From Eutreptiella sp. 'Long Island Sound 2002' (Eukaryota > Euglenozoa > Euglenophyceae > Eutreptiales > Eutreptiaceae): a stretch of 64,000 nucleotides of DNA. The position numbers and the translations under genes are program-made. Below are positions 54,499-64,000 of this stretch, piece by piece (within the stretch, counting starts at the first letter, position 1; every line of letters starts with the position of its first letter). Under the pieces are notes generated by a model. The model saw nothing but the letters and a program-made list of their open reading frames with translations, did no database searches and was not told the DNA's origin. The stretch spans positions 10,570,288 through 10,634,287 of the forward strand of contig OZ038395.1 in the NCBI GenBank assembly GCA_964036045.1, given 5' to 3'.

Positions 54499-57400
54499 GG
54501 CGTCGGTTGTGGAGGAGGGGGTGTGCTCCTCGGCCTCAACGTCGTTGACGCCCTTCCTTCTTCCCCCTTTACCTCCTCCTTTACCCTTGTTCTTGTCCTT
54601 GTCCTTGTTCTGGTCATTCTGGTTGTTCTCCTTGTTCTTGTTGTCCGACCTGGGGACCCAGTTCCGCTTGATCTCCTGGATCTCCTTGGCCAACTCGGTC
54701 CCCACCGACGACATCAGCTTGGCCAGCTCGTCCTTGTCGACCTCCATTTTGGCTTCCCGGATACCCGCGGGCGCACGCTTCTTCGACCCGTGCGCCTTCT
54801 TGTAAGCCTCCGTGTCGGCCTTGTGGACGGGGCATGTTCGGTGGTCATGGTTGAAGCCTTTCTTCCTCCCATAACACACGAAACAGCCCTGCGGGTGAGC
54901 CCGTACGAACTCCCCAAAGGACAGCGGAGGGTCGCCAATACGGCGAGGGTCCCTCTTCTCCTGCTTCTTCCAACCTGGCTGCAGGGGCTTCCAGTTTGCT
55001 GGCTTGGTCCCCGCGCTCATGTTCTTGGCCACGAAGGCACACACGGCCATTTCGGCGGGCTCATCGTCGTCGTCATCGTCGACGAGAGTCTCATCGCCGC
55101 CGGCTCCCGCTGGGTCCATGGCAGATTCCCCGCCAGGCCCCTCGCCAACGTAGTTGACGTCGCGGTCGCCGGGCCTCAACCCGCGGGTGTGGTGGAGGTT
55201 GCGGTACTCCTTGAGTACTTCCTCGCCAACCCACTCCAGGATCTCGTCGCAGCTCATCCGCGCCGGGATGGGCTGCAGACGGATGGTCTGGCCGCTCAAC
55301 TCACAGTCGTCAAGGCGCCAAATCGCGGTCTTCTCGCGATCGCCCGAGACGGTGATGAGAAGAGCGTTCCGCAGGGAGTGCCGTTTGACATCCCGGGCCA
55401 CGTTCTTCTTCGCCCAACTCACCACGTTCGTATGATACTCCTTGGGGAGCATCATCTTGACCGTGTGATTGGACTTGGCCCTCTTGGACTCCTCCTTGGT
55501 GACCCTCTTGATCCATGCTTCCGGTAGCATGGAGAGCAGGCGAGCCTGCTCGTCACCCTCGTTCCAATCCTCCACGTTGCGGCGGAAGAGGGTGTATTTC
55601 CCTCGGAAGTCCCGCCACTCTCGTAGGCGGATCTCCCGTCCATCATGCTCAAGCTTGATGGACTTCCAGCGCTTGGCAGCCACCTGCGGAGCGTCCACCC
55701 GCTCCTGCTCGTTGAGCCACTTCTTGGCGTCCTTGAGGGTCTTGATTTTCCCCTCCTTGGTCGCCACGAAGTATAGCTCGCCGAGCACTTCCGGCAGGCG
55801 GTACCTGAACCGTTTGAAGACATATCTCTCCGCATCCGCGGGAGGTTGGTCTTCAGTGACGGCCAGCCCCCAATCGTCCAGCTTCTCCAAGAAGCGGTCG
55901 AGGTTGAGGGGATTGCCGTCGTACATGGGGGGCTTGATGTCCTTCAAGTCTTCCCACACGGCGGCGTCCGCGGCCTTAGAGACCATGAACGCCGGCCGCG
56001 AGGTCGACCGAGGTTCCCATCGGCCTCGCCCACGGACTCCCACGGCCGCCACGTCCATCTCCTCCATGGAATCCCTGTGGCTACGCCGCGGTTCCTCCAC
56101 GTACGCTGAACCGAAGTGTTCACGCCGTACTGCATCCATGTACGCATCCTCATCACGGCGCCGGCGGCTGCGTTCAGCGGCCTCCCGTCGTACACCACGC
56201 GGCGGGCTGATGTCGAACTCCTCCAGGTCCAGGTCCAGGTCCAGGTCCTCACCTTCGCCGACATCCCAGTCCACGTCTCCTCTGGGGACCTCATCCCTGA
56301 GTCCACCATAACGTCCTCCAGCCCTGGGGATTGGCGCCGGGGCTGGTGCCGGGCGTCGGGGGCGTACAGGCGTACGCGGTGGGGCACGGCGGTTGTGGTA
56401 GTCCGCGCTGAGCCACTCATCGCGCCATTCCTCACTGCCACTGCCGGGCGGCACGCGCTCGTTGCGGCGGCCCGCGCTGTGGTGAGAGGGGGCGGTGAGA
56501 GAGGGGGCACTGGCGCTGGGGCGACTCCTGGGGGCTCCGCCGGGGGCGTGGGGTCTGCCTGGACCTGGTCCGGGTCCCCAGCCGTCGTCCGACGAGCCAG
56601 ACTCCAGGGGTGGGTGGTCACTGCCGACCCTCCCACGGGCTTCCAGCGCATCCAGCCTATCCTGCAGGCCGCTGACGACGTTGGTCAGCGACTTGGTCTC
56701 GGCCCTGGCGATGTCCAGGTTCTTCTGCGCACGCGCGGCGACCGTGGAGATGCGAGCCATCTCGCTCTTGCCCGTGTCTACCTCCAGCTCGAGCAGCTGG
56801 ACCCTCCTGCGGAGGTAGACAATCCACCACCAGGTGGCATCCGGGTCGCCGTTCCCTGGTGGGTTGTCGGGGTCCCCAGGGGGTCCTCCAGGAGGGCCTC
56901 CGCCGGGTCCGCCCGGTCCAGGGGGTCCTCCCCCGCCAGGTGGTCCGCCTCCAGGGGGTCCACTCGGTGGGCGTCCTCCAGGGGGTCCTGAAGGTCCTCC
57001 GCCAGGGGGTCCCGGTGGGTCTCCGCCGGGTCGCCTCGGTGGGTCCGAGGATGGGCGCTTCTTCGTGATGCTGAAGTCCATGTCGTCATCCTCGTCCATG
57101 TCGCCCCACCTGGGCGTCTCCGTCACGGAGGACTCGGAGCTCCTGTAGGGAGGAGGGGGATCCTCATCCTCACCTTCCATGGGGACGTCTCCGCCACCTC
57201 CGCCCGTCCAGGCCACCACTTGGCGATGTCGACGGCCTCGTTCATCCCCGTCACTGGCGGTGAAGAAGGGGTCACTGTCGTGGGGGTGCCCACCCGCTGG
57301 CCTCCGCGGCCTCTCGGGGGTCTTCCCCTTGCCCTTCCTCCGTCGACGGGCGGTGGTGCTACCGCTCCCACTGCTGCCCGTGTCCGCCTCATCCAGCTTC

Positions 57401-58824
57401 ATCCCGGAGGAGGCGTCCCCTTCGAAAAGCCTTCGAAGGGTCTCCACTCGCGATCCTCCCGGGGGAGTCTCGTGGCGGAGTTTGGCCTCTGCCTCCTCCA
57501 TTGCGGCGGCGGTGGCTGCGGCAGCTCGCGCCTCGGCCTCTTCCCGAGCACGAGCCGCCTCGGCTTCCCGGGCCTGCAGCAGCTGCGCCTTCTGCGCCTC
57601 CAACGCCGCCAGCTCCGCCTCCGTCTTGGCCTTCTCCTCAGCGACCTTCCGTCGCGCGGCCTCGATGGCTTCCTTCTTGGCGGCATCCTCATGGGCCTTA
57701 GCCGTCGCTTCGGCGTGGGCCCTTTCCTCCGCCTCCTTCTTTGCCCTCTCTTGGGCAAGCGCCTCCCCCAGCGCCTTCACCTCGGCCTCCTTGCGGGCAA
57801 TGGCCTCCTGCGTCAGGCGGGCTTCTTCGTCGACTGCCGCCAACTCACCGTTGACCTGGGCAGTTGCTGCACTGTGGGCGGCCACGGCCGTGAGTCCAGC
57901 CGCGATGGCCGCCACGGTCTGGGTGTGGATGGCCATGCCATGCGCCCACTGCGCAGCCTCCTCCTGGGCGATGCCTGCGGCGCCCTCCACAGCAGCGCGG
58001 TACTGCTTGGCCCGTTGCCGGGCAACCCGACGGTTGCAGGGCACCCCACAGGCGCGCTCACAGGCGAGCGCCACGTCCCTTTCGGGAGCGACGCTGCTGC
58101 TGGAGCTGGCCTGGTCGGCCGGCGTCCTCCCGCGGTGGGCCGACTCGATGTCGCTGCTGGGGCCTGCTGAGGCCTGCCGGGCCTTCACGAGCAGCGGACG
58201 GGGATTGGCCTGGGTCTGCTTGGCGACTTGGATGTAGTCGCCAAGGGTGGTGGAGCCGGGGTGGTGTCCACCATTGGGCCGTTGGGGACTGGGGGCTGGG
58301 GTTCCGCCCTTGGCGCCTTGGGCGGCTTCGGCAGCCAGGGACTCCTGGTACTCCCGCCACCTCCGGTCCCTCTTCTTGTCCCCGGCGGACCTCTTCTCCG
58401 TCGCCGGAGACGCGCTGCTGCTGCCCTGCAGCCTGCGCTCGTTCCCCGGTTCCGGGAACTTCTTCTCGATCACGTCCCACAGGGAGACGTTGATCGAGGC
58501 GCCCGACGGGTAGGCGTTGGGCTCCTCGTCCTCCTCAATCCCGTCGGGACGCAGCCCTTCCCCGGGCCTGTCCGGCCGGGTCCACGCCCTCCAGCGCCTC
58601 TGCTGGTGGCGGTACTCGTACCCCTCCGCCCGCAGCCAGTCCTCCACGGCCTGCAGGCGGTCGGGGGCGATGTCCGTGCGGAGCTCGAAGCTCCTGGGCA
58701 TGCCCCCTTCGCACTGGGGGTTGCTGTGGCGGTAATGCTGGTCCCAAACCAACCCACGCAGCAGGCGTGCTGCATGGGGGTGGGGCCGCGGCCACGTCCT
58801 ACCCGCCTCCTGCCAATTCACCAT
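54493..58824 (-). CDS. gag: Element B Gag polyprotein (1443 aa)
   Basis: Gag forms the particle and packages the RNA. The ATG at 58824 is in a good context (GCTGCCATGG); the frame extends 14 codons upstream to a GTG with no other ATG. Approximate order: N-terminal part with DRLQAVEDWLRAEGY; Ala/Glu-rich coiled-coil about 290-450; Pro/Gly-rich low complexity about 590-660; a short coiled coil (LELEVDTGKSEMARI); Arg-rich stretch; capsid-like region about 960-1230 opening with PPMYDGNPLNLDRFLEKLDD, typical of Ty3/gypsy Gag; acidic VDDDDDDEPAE; zinc-knuckle-like CFVCYGRKKGFNHDHRTC at about 1314-1331, with wider spacing than CX2CX4HX4C; Lys/Asn/Gly-rich tail. It is far longer than usual Ty3/gypsy Gags; the first about 900 residues have no family I recognise. 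Confidence 0.9.
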   Translation of the reverse strand: MVNWQEAGRTWPRPHPHAARLLRGLVWDQHYRHSNPQCEGGMPRSFELRTDIAPDRLQAVEDWLRAEGYEYRHQQRRWRAWTRPDRPGEGLRPDGIEEDEEPNAYPSGASINVSLWDVIEKKFPEPGNERRLQGSSSASPATEKRSAGDKKRDRRWREYQESLAAEAAQGAKGGTPAPSPQRPNGGHHPGSTTLGDYIQVAKQTQANPRPLLVKARQASAGPSSDIESAHRGRTPADQASSSSSVAPERDVALACERACGVPCNRRVARQRAKQYRAAVEGAAGIAQEEAAQWAHGMAIHTQTVAAIAAGLTAVAAHSAATAQVNGELAAVDEEARLTQEAIARKEAEVKALGEALAQERAKKEAEERAHAEATAKAHEDAAKKEAIEAARRKVAEEKAKTEAELAALEAQKAQLLQAREAEAARAREEAEARAAAATAAAMEEAEAKLRHETPPGGSRVETLRRLFEGDASSGMKLDEADTGSSGSGSTTARRRRKGKGKTPERPRRPAGGHPHDSDPFFTASDGDERGRRHRQVVAWTGGGGGDVPMEGEDEDPPPPYRSSESSVTETPRWGDMDEDDDMDFSITKKRPSSDPPRRPGGDPPGPPGGGPSGPPGGRPPSGPPGGGPPGGGGPPGPGGPGGGPPGGPPGDPDNPPGNGDPDATWWWIVYLRRRVQLLELEVDTGKSEMARISTVAARAQKNLDIARAETKSLTNVVSGLQDRLDALEARGRVGSDHPPLESGSSDDGWGPGPGPGRPHAPGGAPRSRPSASAPSLTAPSHHSAGRRNERVPPGSGSEEWRDEWLSADYHNRRAPPRTPVRPRRPAPAPAPIPRAGGRYGGLRDEVPRGDVDWDVGEGEDLDLDLDLEEFDISPPRGVRREAAERSRRRRDEDAYMDAVRREHFGSAYVEEPRRSHRDSMEEMDVAAVGVRGRGRWEPRSTSRPAFMVSKAADAAVWEDLKDIKPPMYDGNPLNLDRFLEKLDDWGLAVTEDQPPADAERYVFKRFRYRLPEVLGELYFVATKEGKIKTLKDAKKWLNEQERVDAPQVAAKRWKSIKLEHDGREIRLREWRDFRGKYTLFRRNVEDWNEGDEQARLLSMLPEAWIKRVTKEESKRAKSNHTVKMMLPKEYHTNVVSWAKKNVARDVKRHSLRNALLITVSGDREKTAIWRLDDCELSGQTIRLQPIPARMSCDEILEWVGEEVLKEYRNLHHTRGLRPGDRDVNYVGEGPGGESAMDPAGAGGDETLVDDDDDDEPAEMAVCAFVAKNMSAGTKPANWKPLQPGWKKQEKRDPRRIGDPPLSFGEFVRAHPQGCFVCYGRKKGFNHDHRTCPVHKADTEAYKKAHGSKKRAPAGIREAKMEVDKDELAKLMSSVGTELAKEIQEIKRNWVPRSDNKNKENNQNDQNKDKDKNKGKGGGKGGRRKGVNDVEAEEHTPSSTTDAP

Positions 58825-59264
58825 GGCAGCGGGGGCGTAGATGATCTTGAAGTCCTTGATGTGCACTCGATCACCTCAACGAACTGGTTGTGGTTGTTGG
58901 GGAGGGTGCTGCAGCACTGGATTGGAAGTGCGGCTGGTGCTGGTCAGCCGGTGGTTGTGGAGGTGGTTGACGCGGCCTTACTGGTCGGCCGTTGGGACTC
59001 CGGGTCGGCCGATGGGGCTGATGCAGGAGTCCTGGTCTGTGCACCTCTTCCACGGGCGCTGCGCGGTCAGGACGGTGTTCTGGACGGCGCTGCGGGCTCC
59101 GTGACGAACTCGGCGCTGTCGCTGAGTGGCGCTGCGAGCTGCTGCGCTGCGCTGCGAGACGCTGCGCTGCGCTGCGAGCTGCGAGCTGCGCCGCGCTGCT
59201 GCGACGCGCTGCTCGGGGTCTGTGGCCCCGAGTGGCACGCGAGGGTTGGGTAACCCCGCGGCGG
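58825..59264 (-). other. 5' leader of element B, with GCTGCG-rich repeat
   Basis: About 440 nt between primer-binding site and gag ATG. Plus-strand 59119-59213 is an imperfect GCTGCG/GCGAGCTGC repeat, so the RNA leader would be strongly structured. A packaging signal is likely here by position, but none is recognisable. Confidence 0.6.
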
Positions 59265-59275
59265 TGAAACGCTTT
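59265..59275 (-). promoter_or_regulatory. Self-complementary primer-binding site of element B
   Basis: On the minus strand AAAGCGTTTCA touches the last base of the 5' LTR. It does not begin TGG, as tRNA-primed sites usually do. It is the exact complement of TGAAACGCTTT at 59398-59388, 123 nt from the LTR end. Tf1/sushi-group elements prime in this way with the first 11 nt of their own RNA. The match ends at 11 bp on both sides. Confidence 0.8.
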
Positions 59276-59284
59276 TGACGCGTT

Positions 59285-59306
59285 CCCGTGGGGGGCCGGC
59301 CACGGG
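59285..59306 (-). other. U5 stem-loop near the primer-binding site
   Basis: CCCGTGG and CCACGGG form a perfect 7-bp stem 9 nt inside the LTR end. Tf1 needs a U5 hairpin for self-priming; this could be the counterpart, by inference. Also at 45042-45063 and in LTR A. Confidence 0.5.
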
Positions 59307-59387
59307 ACGCTGCGGTGACACGCACAAGTGAGCAGGCAGGCAAGGCACTACGCTCACAAGGGCATCAATACGCCTGTGTCATGTGAC

Positions 59388-59398
59388 AAAGCGTTTCA
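59388..59398 (-). promoter_or_regulatory. Predicted RNA 5' end and self-primer of element B
   Basis: TGAAACGCTTT read on the minus strand; complement of the primer-binding site at 59265-59275. In Tf1 the equivalent 11 nt are the first of the transcript and are cut off by RNase H to act as primer. The same 11 bases at the same distance occur in the other two LTRs (45145-45155, 35076-35086). Confidence 0.65.
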
Positions 59399-62220
59399 GA
59401 ATCCTTGCCACTCTGCAAAGAGGGAACGAAAGTATGTACAGCAACACATCAGGATATGTACACATGGGGTTAAGACTGGACTGGGGTAAGGGCATCAAGG
59501 GACAATAGACACTCAGTCCCAACTCATATCCCAATCCCAGGTCCGACCCTCTCAGTGGCTGATGGGGGCGGGGGCTCAAACACAACCCATGCCCTGCTCA
59601 GTCCGGACCCTGAAACCCTGCCAATGGGAGAGGTGTCCCGCACAGCCACAGGCGAGTTCCTGGGAACCAATGGGTCCCAAGGCCGACCGACAGTGGCTCC
59701 CTATGCTCCCTCACGGCAGGTCCCAACTCCACTCTGAGCCAGAGATATGGCCCCGCCATTATCACCCAGGAGTTGGTAGCTGAAAATGGGCTGTTTCAGC
59801 CCAAACTGAAATTAGCTTGAAAAACTCCAAAATTGACCCCTCGTCCGGACCCGCCAGAGGTAGGGACGAGGCAACTGACCCTATGCCCTTCGAGTACGAA
59901 CTCCCTGGAGCCCTCACCCAACCTGGTTCCCTCTGAGGTCCCGGCATCAGGGCAACACGGATGAGTCAAGTGGGGTCATGATGCCAAAATCACCAAAATT
60001 GGCGTCATTCCCACGCGCGGCTCTCTCGGCCAAGGTGAGGCCAATGGCTCACAGGGTAGGAGGCAGGACCTAGGACTTATATCTGAGTGTACAACTTGGA
60101 TTTAGGTCCGGGCTCCCTATGGGCTTAGAGAAATGGGGCCGCCAATTGACCACACGGAAGGGGGAAATTGGGGTCCCAAAATTGGGTCATTTTGGCTGCT
60201 TGAAATGAGCCAAAATTCGGTGTGCTCCCAATAGTATATCTCCACGCCGGCTTGGAGATCGGATCCGCCATTCCATACGTGATCCACCGGGAGTCCAACG
60301 GAGACTCCCATGCCCTTGGCTCTCAAAGATCTCCATGCCACTCGGCGTGGTGACGATCCCAATTGGGTCCACAAATGCAAAAATGGTAAAATTGCCCATA
60401 CTCAATTTGGCCTAGCGCCTTGACGAAGGCGGCTCCGCTTCGCCCACGTGGTGTGTGGACCATGGGGACCATTACCCATAACACCCATGTCATATATGGT
60501 CCATTGGTCCATGCGTCCGGCGTGCACGAAGGTTAGAACATGGGGCACGGCGGGCAGCAAAAGTGGAAAAATGCTCAAAATGGCCAAAATTGCGCACGCT
60601 CATGGTTAGGGCAAATGAAGCACGTGCCCGGCTTGGACCGGAGTGTGCCATAGGATTGATGTCAAGTCATATGTGTCCAACATATCTTTGGGGCGTCGCC
60701 CAACTCCTCCGGTATTGGGAATGGCAGGGTCGCCAAGTGAGCCCATGATTTGGGATAGTCCCAAATCGCCAACATGGCGGCCACGGTATGCCAAGCCTAA
60801 GAGGAGTTGTTCGCCGGGTCCAAGATATGTTGGCTACCGAAGTATGTACCCTCATAACATACTTGGGTCATGATGTCAATTGAGCGCATCGTTGAGATAC
60901 ATGGTCGCCATTTGACCTCATGACGAGCCAAAAATGGCAAAATTGACACAATGACACACAAAAGTGCCTTGAAAGGCGCACAATTATATTATAATATCTT
61001 CGGCTTGGATCGTGCAATCAACTAACCCTTCTAAACACAATGCCTTGACACCAATGACCTTCGATCCCGCATATGTGCTCCACTTGGGGCGCTTTGAAAG
61101 GTTGCGAGCGCTGCCTTCCAAGTGGGCACATGAAAATATGGAAAATTGTAAAACACACACCTTGCTCCCAACGCATCGCTTCGGGATCACCACACAAGCT
61201 TCCCTTCACGAAGGTTAGGCATGCAATTGACCGTAGGGAGTACGGAGAAGGGGCTTGCACAATATGTGGTCCATTGGCGGGCTTGTCTTGGAGCAATGGG
61301 CCCGCCAAATGGGCACGCAACACAACACATGGCACATACCATATATTGCCCAAAAATGTAGCTCCCACCACGATATGTCATGCCCCTCCAAGGGCATAAC
61401 TTTGGGTCAATCGCTCATAGGAACTCAAGGAGAGTTCCTATGCAACACCAACACTTGCGCGCTACACTCGAAAGTTATCTTAACGCACGCAACATCATGG
61501 CCAAAGAGTTATAACGCAAACTCTACCCTCTTGACCATGATCCATTACACTAGCGCGCATGTGTGGAAACGCAAGGCATATAAAGCTTCCTAAATTACGT
61601 CGGGAGTATTGTGAATACATCCCACGTTTCCTTATCGTCAATACTCGCAAGCAACACGAGATATGACCTTCACAAGTGGCCTCACGAATCAACTTTGTTT
61701 TGCCCATATCTTTAAGACAAATGGAGGGCAGGATAAAAGGGAAGTTGATTCGTGCATACGGAAGCACGTAGGTCCACTCGAAAGAGGTCAAATCAAGTGC
61801 GGGGATGTCGAAGTCGAAAATCCGATTTCGACATCCTGAAAAATTCGGATTAAGGTTGCGAGTATTAATTATGAAAATGGCGGAAGCATCCATGCAGTTC
61901 CTGGCGACTTTGGAGCCTTCGTGACGGATAACGTTAAAATTTCCATTATAAACAGTTAAACTGGCGGTTACGGTAAAGTCGCGAACCAACCGCCAGCAGT
62001 CAAAACAGTGAGTATCGGAACGAAAGCATAAAAATTGACGGAAACAATATGAAAATAAAACCCTGTTGATTCCTGATGTTCTGATACACAAATCTCCGCT
62101 GGCGGTGCATCGGATGCCGATGCGGGGCTTCACGGCACGGAACACGCCGTGCATGGGGTTAGTGGACCGGAGACCGGTTGTATGCCGTAACCTGGCCATG
62201 GGGTTCTGGGTACCGCTTCA

Positions 62221-62224
62221 CTGG
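62221..62224. repeat. Right target duplication of element B
   Basis: CTGG after the LTR end; partner of 45029-45032. Confidence 0.85.
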
Positions 62225-64000
62225 GTCCATGGCAGATTCCCCGCCAGGTCCCTCGCCAACGTAGTTGACGTCGCGGTCGCCGGGCCTCAACCCGCGGGTG
62301 TGGTGGAGGTTTCGGTACTCCTTGAGTACTTCCTCGCCAACCCACTCCAGGATCTCGTCGCAGCTCATCCGCGCCGGGATGGGCTGCAGACGGATGGTCT
62401 GGCCGCTCAACTCACAATCGTCAAGGCGCCACATCGCGGTCTTCTCGCGATCGCCCGAGACGGTGATGAGAAGAGCGTTCCGCAGGGAGTGCCGTTTGAC
62501 ATCCCGGGCCACGTTCTTCTTCGCCCAAGCCACCACGTTCGTATGATACTCTTTGGGGAGCATCATCTTGACCGTGTGATTGGACTTGGCCCTTTTGGAT
62601 TCCTCCTTGGTGACCCTCTTGATCCATGCTTCCGGTGGCATGGAGAGCAGGCGAGCCTGCTCGTCACCCTCGTTCCAATCCTCCACGTTGCGGCGGAAGA
62701 GGGTGTATTTCCCTCGGAAGTCTCGCCACTCTCGTAGGCGGATCTCCCGTCCATCATGCTCAAGCTTGATGGACTTCCAGCGCTTGGCCGCCACCTGCGG
62801 AGCGTCCACCCGCTCCTGCTCGTTGAGCCACTTCTTGGCTTCCTTGAGGGTCTTGATTTTCCCCTCCTTGGTCGCCAAGAAGTATAGCTCGCCGAGCACT
62901 TCCGGCAGGCGGTACCTGAACCGTTTGAAGACATATCTCTCCGCATCCGCGGGAGGCAGGTCTTCAGTGACGGTCAGCCCCCAATCGTCCAGCTTCTCCA
63001 AGAAGCGGTCGAGGTTGAGGGGGTTGCCATCGTACATGGGGGGCTTGATGTCCTTCAAGTCTTCCCACACGGCGGCGTCCGCGGCCTTAGAGACCATGAA
63101 TGCCGGCCGCGAGGTCGACCGAGGTTCCCATCGGCCTCGCCCACGGACTCCCACGGCCGCCACGTCCATCTCCTCCATGGAATCCCTGTGGCTACGCCGC
63201 GGTTCCTCCACGTACGCTGAACCAAAATGTTCACGCCGTACTCTTTCCATGTACGCATCCTCCTCACGGCGCCGGCGGCTGAGTTCAGCGGCCTCCCGTC
63301 GTACACCACGCGGCGGGCTGATGTCGAACTCCTCCAGGTCCAGGTCCAGGTCCTCACCTTCGCCGACATCCCACTCCACGTCTCCTCTGGGGACCTCGTC
63401 CCTGAGTCCACCATAACGTCCTCCACCCGTTGGGATTGGCACCGGGCCAGGTGGTGGTCCAGGTGGTGGTGCGGGGCGCCGGGGGCGTACCGGTGTCCGC
63501 GGTGGAGCACGGCGGTTGCGGTACTCCGCGCTGAGCCACTCATCACGCCATTCCTCACTGCCACTGCCGGGCGGCACGCGCTCGTTGCGGCGGCCCGCGC
63601 TGTGGTGAGAGGGGGCGGTGAGAGAGGGGGCACTGGCACTGGGGCGACTCCTGGGAGCTCCGCCGGGGGCGTGGGGTCTGCCTGGACCTGGTCCGGGTCC
63701 CCAGCCGTCGTCCGACGAGCCAGACTCCAGGGGTGGGTGGTCGCTGCCGACGCTCCCACGGGCTTCCAGCGCGTCCAGCCTCTCCTGCAGGCCGCTGACG
63801 ACGTTGGTCAGCGACTTGGTCTCGGCCCTGGCGATGTCCAGGTCCTTCTGCGCGCGCGCGGTGACCTTGGAGATGCGAGCCATCTCGCTCTTGCCCGTGT
63901 CTACCTCCAGCTCGAGCAACTGGACTCTCCTGCGGAGGTAGACAATCCACCGCCAGGTGGTATCCGGGTCGCCGTTCCCTGGTGGGTCGTCGGGGTCCCC
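62221..64000 (-). pseudogene. gag: Element A gag, upstream piece (split by element B; 5' end outside window)
   Basis: Open from the right edge, colinear with the middle of element B Gag: GNGDPDTTWRWIVYL, the coiled coil, the Arg-rich stretch, and the capsid-like region up to GEGPGGESAMDP. There the frame enters the LTR of element B and stops at 62159-62161 after about 20 foreign residues. It would make a Gag without zinc knuckle, basic tail or Pol. Compared with B it has many substitutions and small in-frame repeat-length changes (for example near 63440-63460), consistent with an older copy. Confidence 0.9.

Larger units (their letters stand above)
45033..62220 (-). mobile_element. Element B: complete, self-priming Ty3/gypsy chromovirus (17,188 bp)
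   Basis: Boundaries come from two near-identical LTRs (45033-47978 and 59276-62220), TG...CA ends, a CTGG duplication in the interrupted gag of element A, a polypurine tract touching the 3' LTR and a primer-binding site touching the 5' LTR. The internal region is 11,297 bp: leader, gag, pol, 1.5-kb 3' UTR. Order protease-RT-RNase H-integrase with a chromodomain defines a chromovirus. It is large for the group because of the 2.9-kb LTRs, the 1443-aa Gag and extra sequence between protease and RT. Both frames are open and I found one difference between the LTRs, so insertion was recent and the copy may be competent. Confidence 0.95.
59276..62220 (-). repeat. 5' LTR of element B (2945 bp)
   Basis: Minus-strand ends TGAAGCGG...CGCGTCA. 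It carries the promoter for the genomic RNA. If the self-priming model is right, transcription starts at about 59398, R plus U5 is 123 nt and U3 about 2.8 kb. U5 contains a CCCGTGG/CCACGGG hairpin (59285-59306). No clear TATA box lies upstream; GTACATAC at 59431-59438 is the nearest AT-rich motif. Confidence 0.95.
34964..64000 (-). mobile_element. Element A: older Ty3/gypsy chromovirus, interrupted by element B and running off the right edge
   Basis: Read on the minus strand: gag (64000-62221), interruption by element B (62220-45033), rest of gag (45032-44415), pol, 3' UTR, polypurine tract and 3' LTR (37919-34964). The two gag pieces join at the CTGG duplicated by element B. Coding frames are intact in both pieces, but pol has a 15-bp in-frame deletion in RT. 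LTR A differs from the element B LTRs at many positions and is about 10 bp longer, so A is an older relative, not a tandem duplicate. Confidence 0.9.

Noticed and set aside
57179-58237. Plus-strand frames of 316-352 codons opposite gag
   Set aside because: Shadow of the Ala/Glu-rich coiled-coil part of Gag, whose composition leaves the opposite strand open.
34964-62220. Three direct copies of a 2.9-4.4 kb block read as a tandem array of elements
   Set aside because: TG...CA termini, polypurine tract, CTGG duplications and the split gag show one nested insertion instead.
1-64000. CRISPR arrays, bacterial operons, rRNA genes
   Set aside because: The tandem repeats lack unique spacers between identical repeats, the gene content is eukaryotic and no rRNA-like sequence was seen.

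Overview
This window is eukaryotic, repeat-dominated and gene-poor. Evidence: chromodomain-bearing Ty3/gypsy (chromovirus) retrotransposons, a DUF3431-type gene with GT-AG introns, tRNA-derived SINE-like pieces, a hAT-like DNA transposon with exact target duplications, several minisatellites and many G/C homopolymer runs. Nothing looks like an operon or a bacterial gene. A large-genome alga or other protist is my best guess; the species cannot be named from the sequence.

Layout. 1-1126: 3' end of a chromovirus pol (integrase plus chromodomain), followed by about 10 kb without a convincing gene. That stretch holds a SINE-like tRNA relic (about 3.67-3.76 kb) and a 28-bp minisatellite (5.24-6.33 kb). 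11.22-13.49 kb: an 89-bp minisatellite of about 26 units, ending about 120 bp before the start codon of a DUF3431-type secreted or type II membrane protein (13.6-15.9 kb, probably three exons). 19.03-20.14 kb: a 1116-bp hAT-like element with an 8-bp target duplication, carrying a small basic/serine-rich ORF. 21.5-23.0 kb: a 63-bp minisatellite of 21 units, with an unexpanded paralogue at 24.9-25.15 kb. 28.65-29.23 kb: a 582-bp inverted-repeat element. 31.5-32.3 kb: degenerate tandem repeats. 33.2-34.0 kb: an orphan reverse-transcriptase fragment.

34.96-64.0 kb is one nested retrotransposon locus on the minus strand. A young, apparently intact 17,188-bp chromovirus (element B, 45033-62220) has near-identical 2.95-kb LTRs. 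It sits in the gag gene of an older relative (element A, from 34964 past the window edge), with a 4-bp CTGG target duplication. The host gag is therefore split into 44415-45032 and 62221-64000.

Element B has features worth following up. An 11-nt primer-binding site abuts the 5' LTR and is exactly complementary to a site inside the LTR 123 nt from its end, which is the signature of Tf1/sushi-type self-priming rather than tRNA priming. Gag (1443 aa) and pol lie in the same frame, separated by one UAG followed by CGG, suggesting stop-codon readthrough. A segment resembling the Dam-like domain of DIRS retroelements lies between protease and reverse transcriptase. The polypurine tract abuts the 3' LTR, and U3 carries strong nested inverted repeats.
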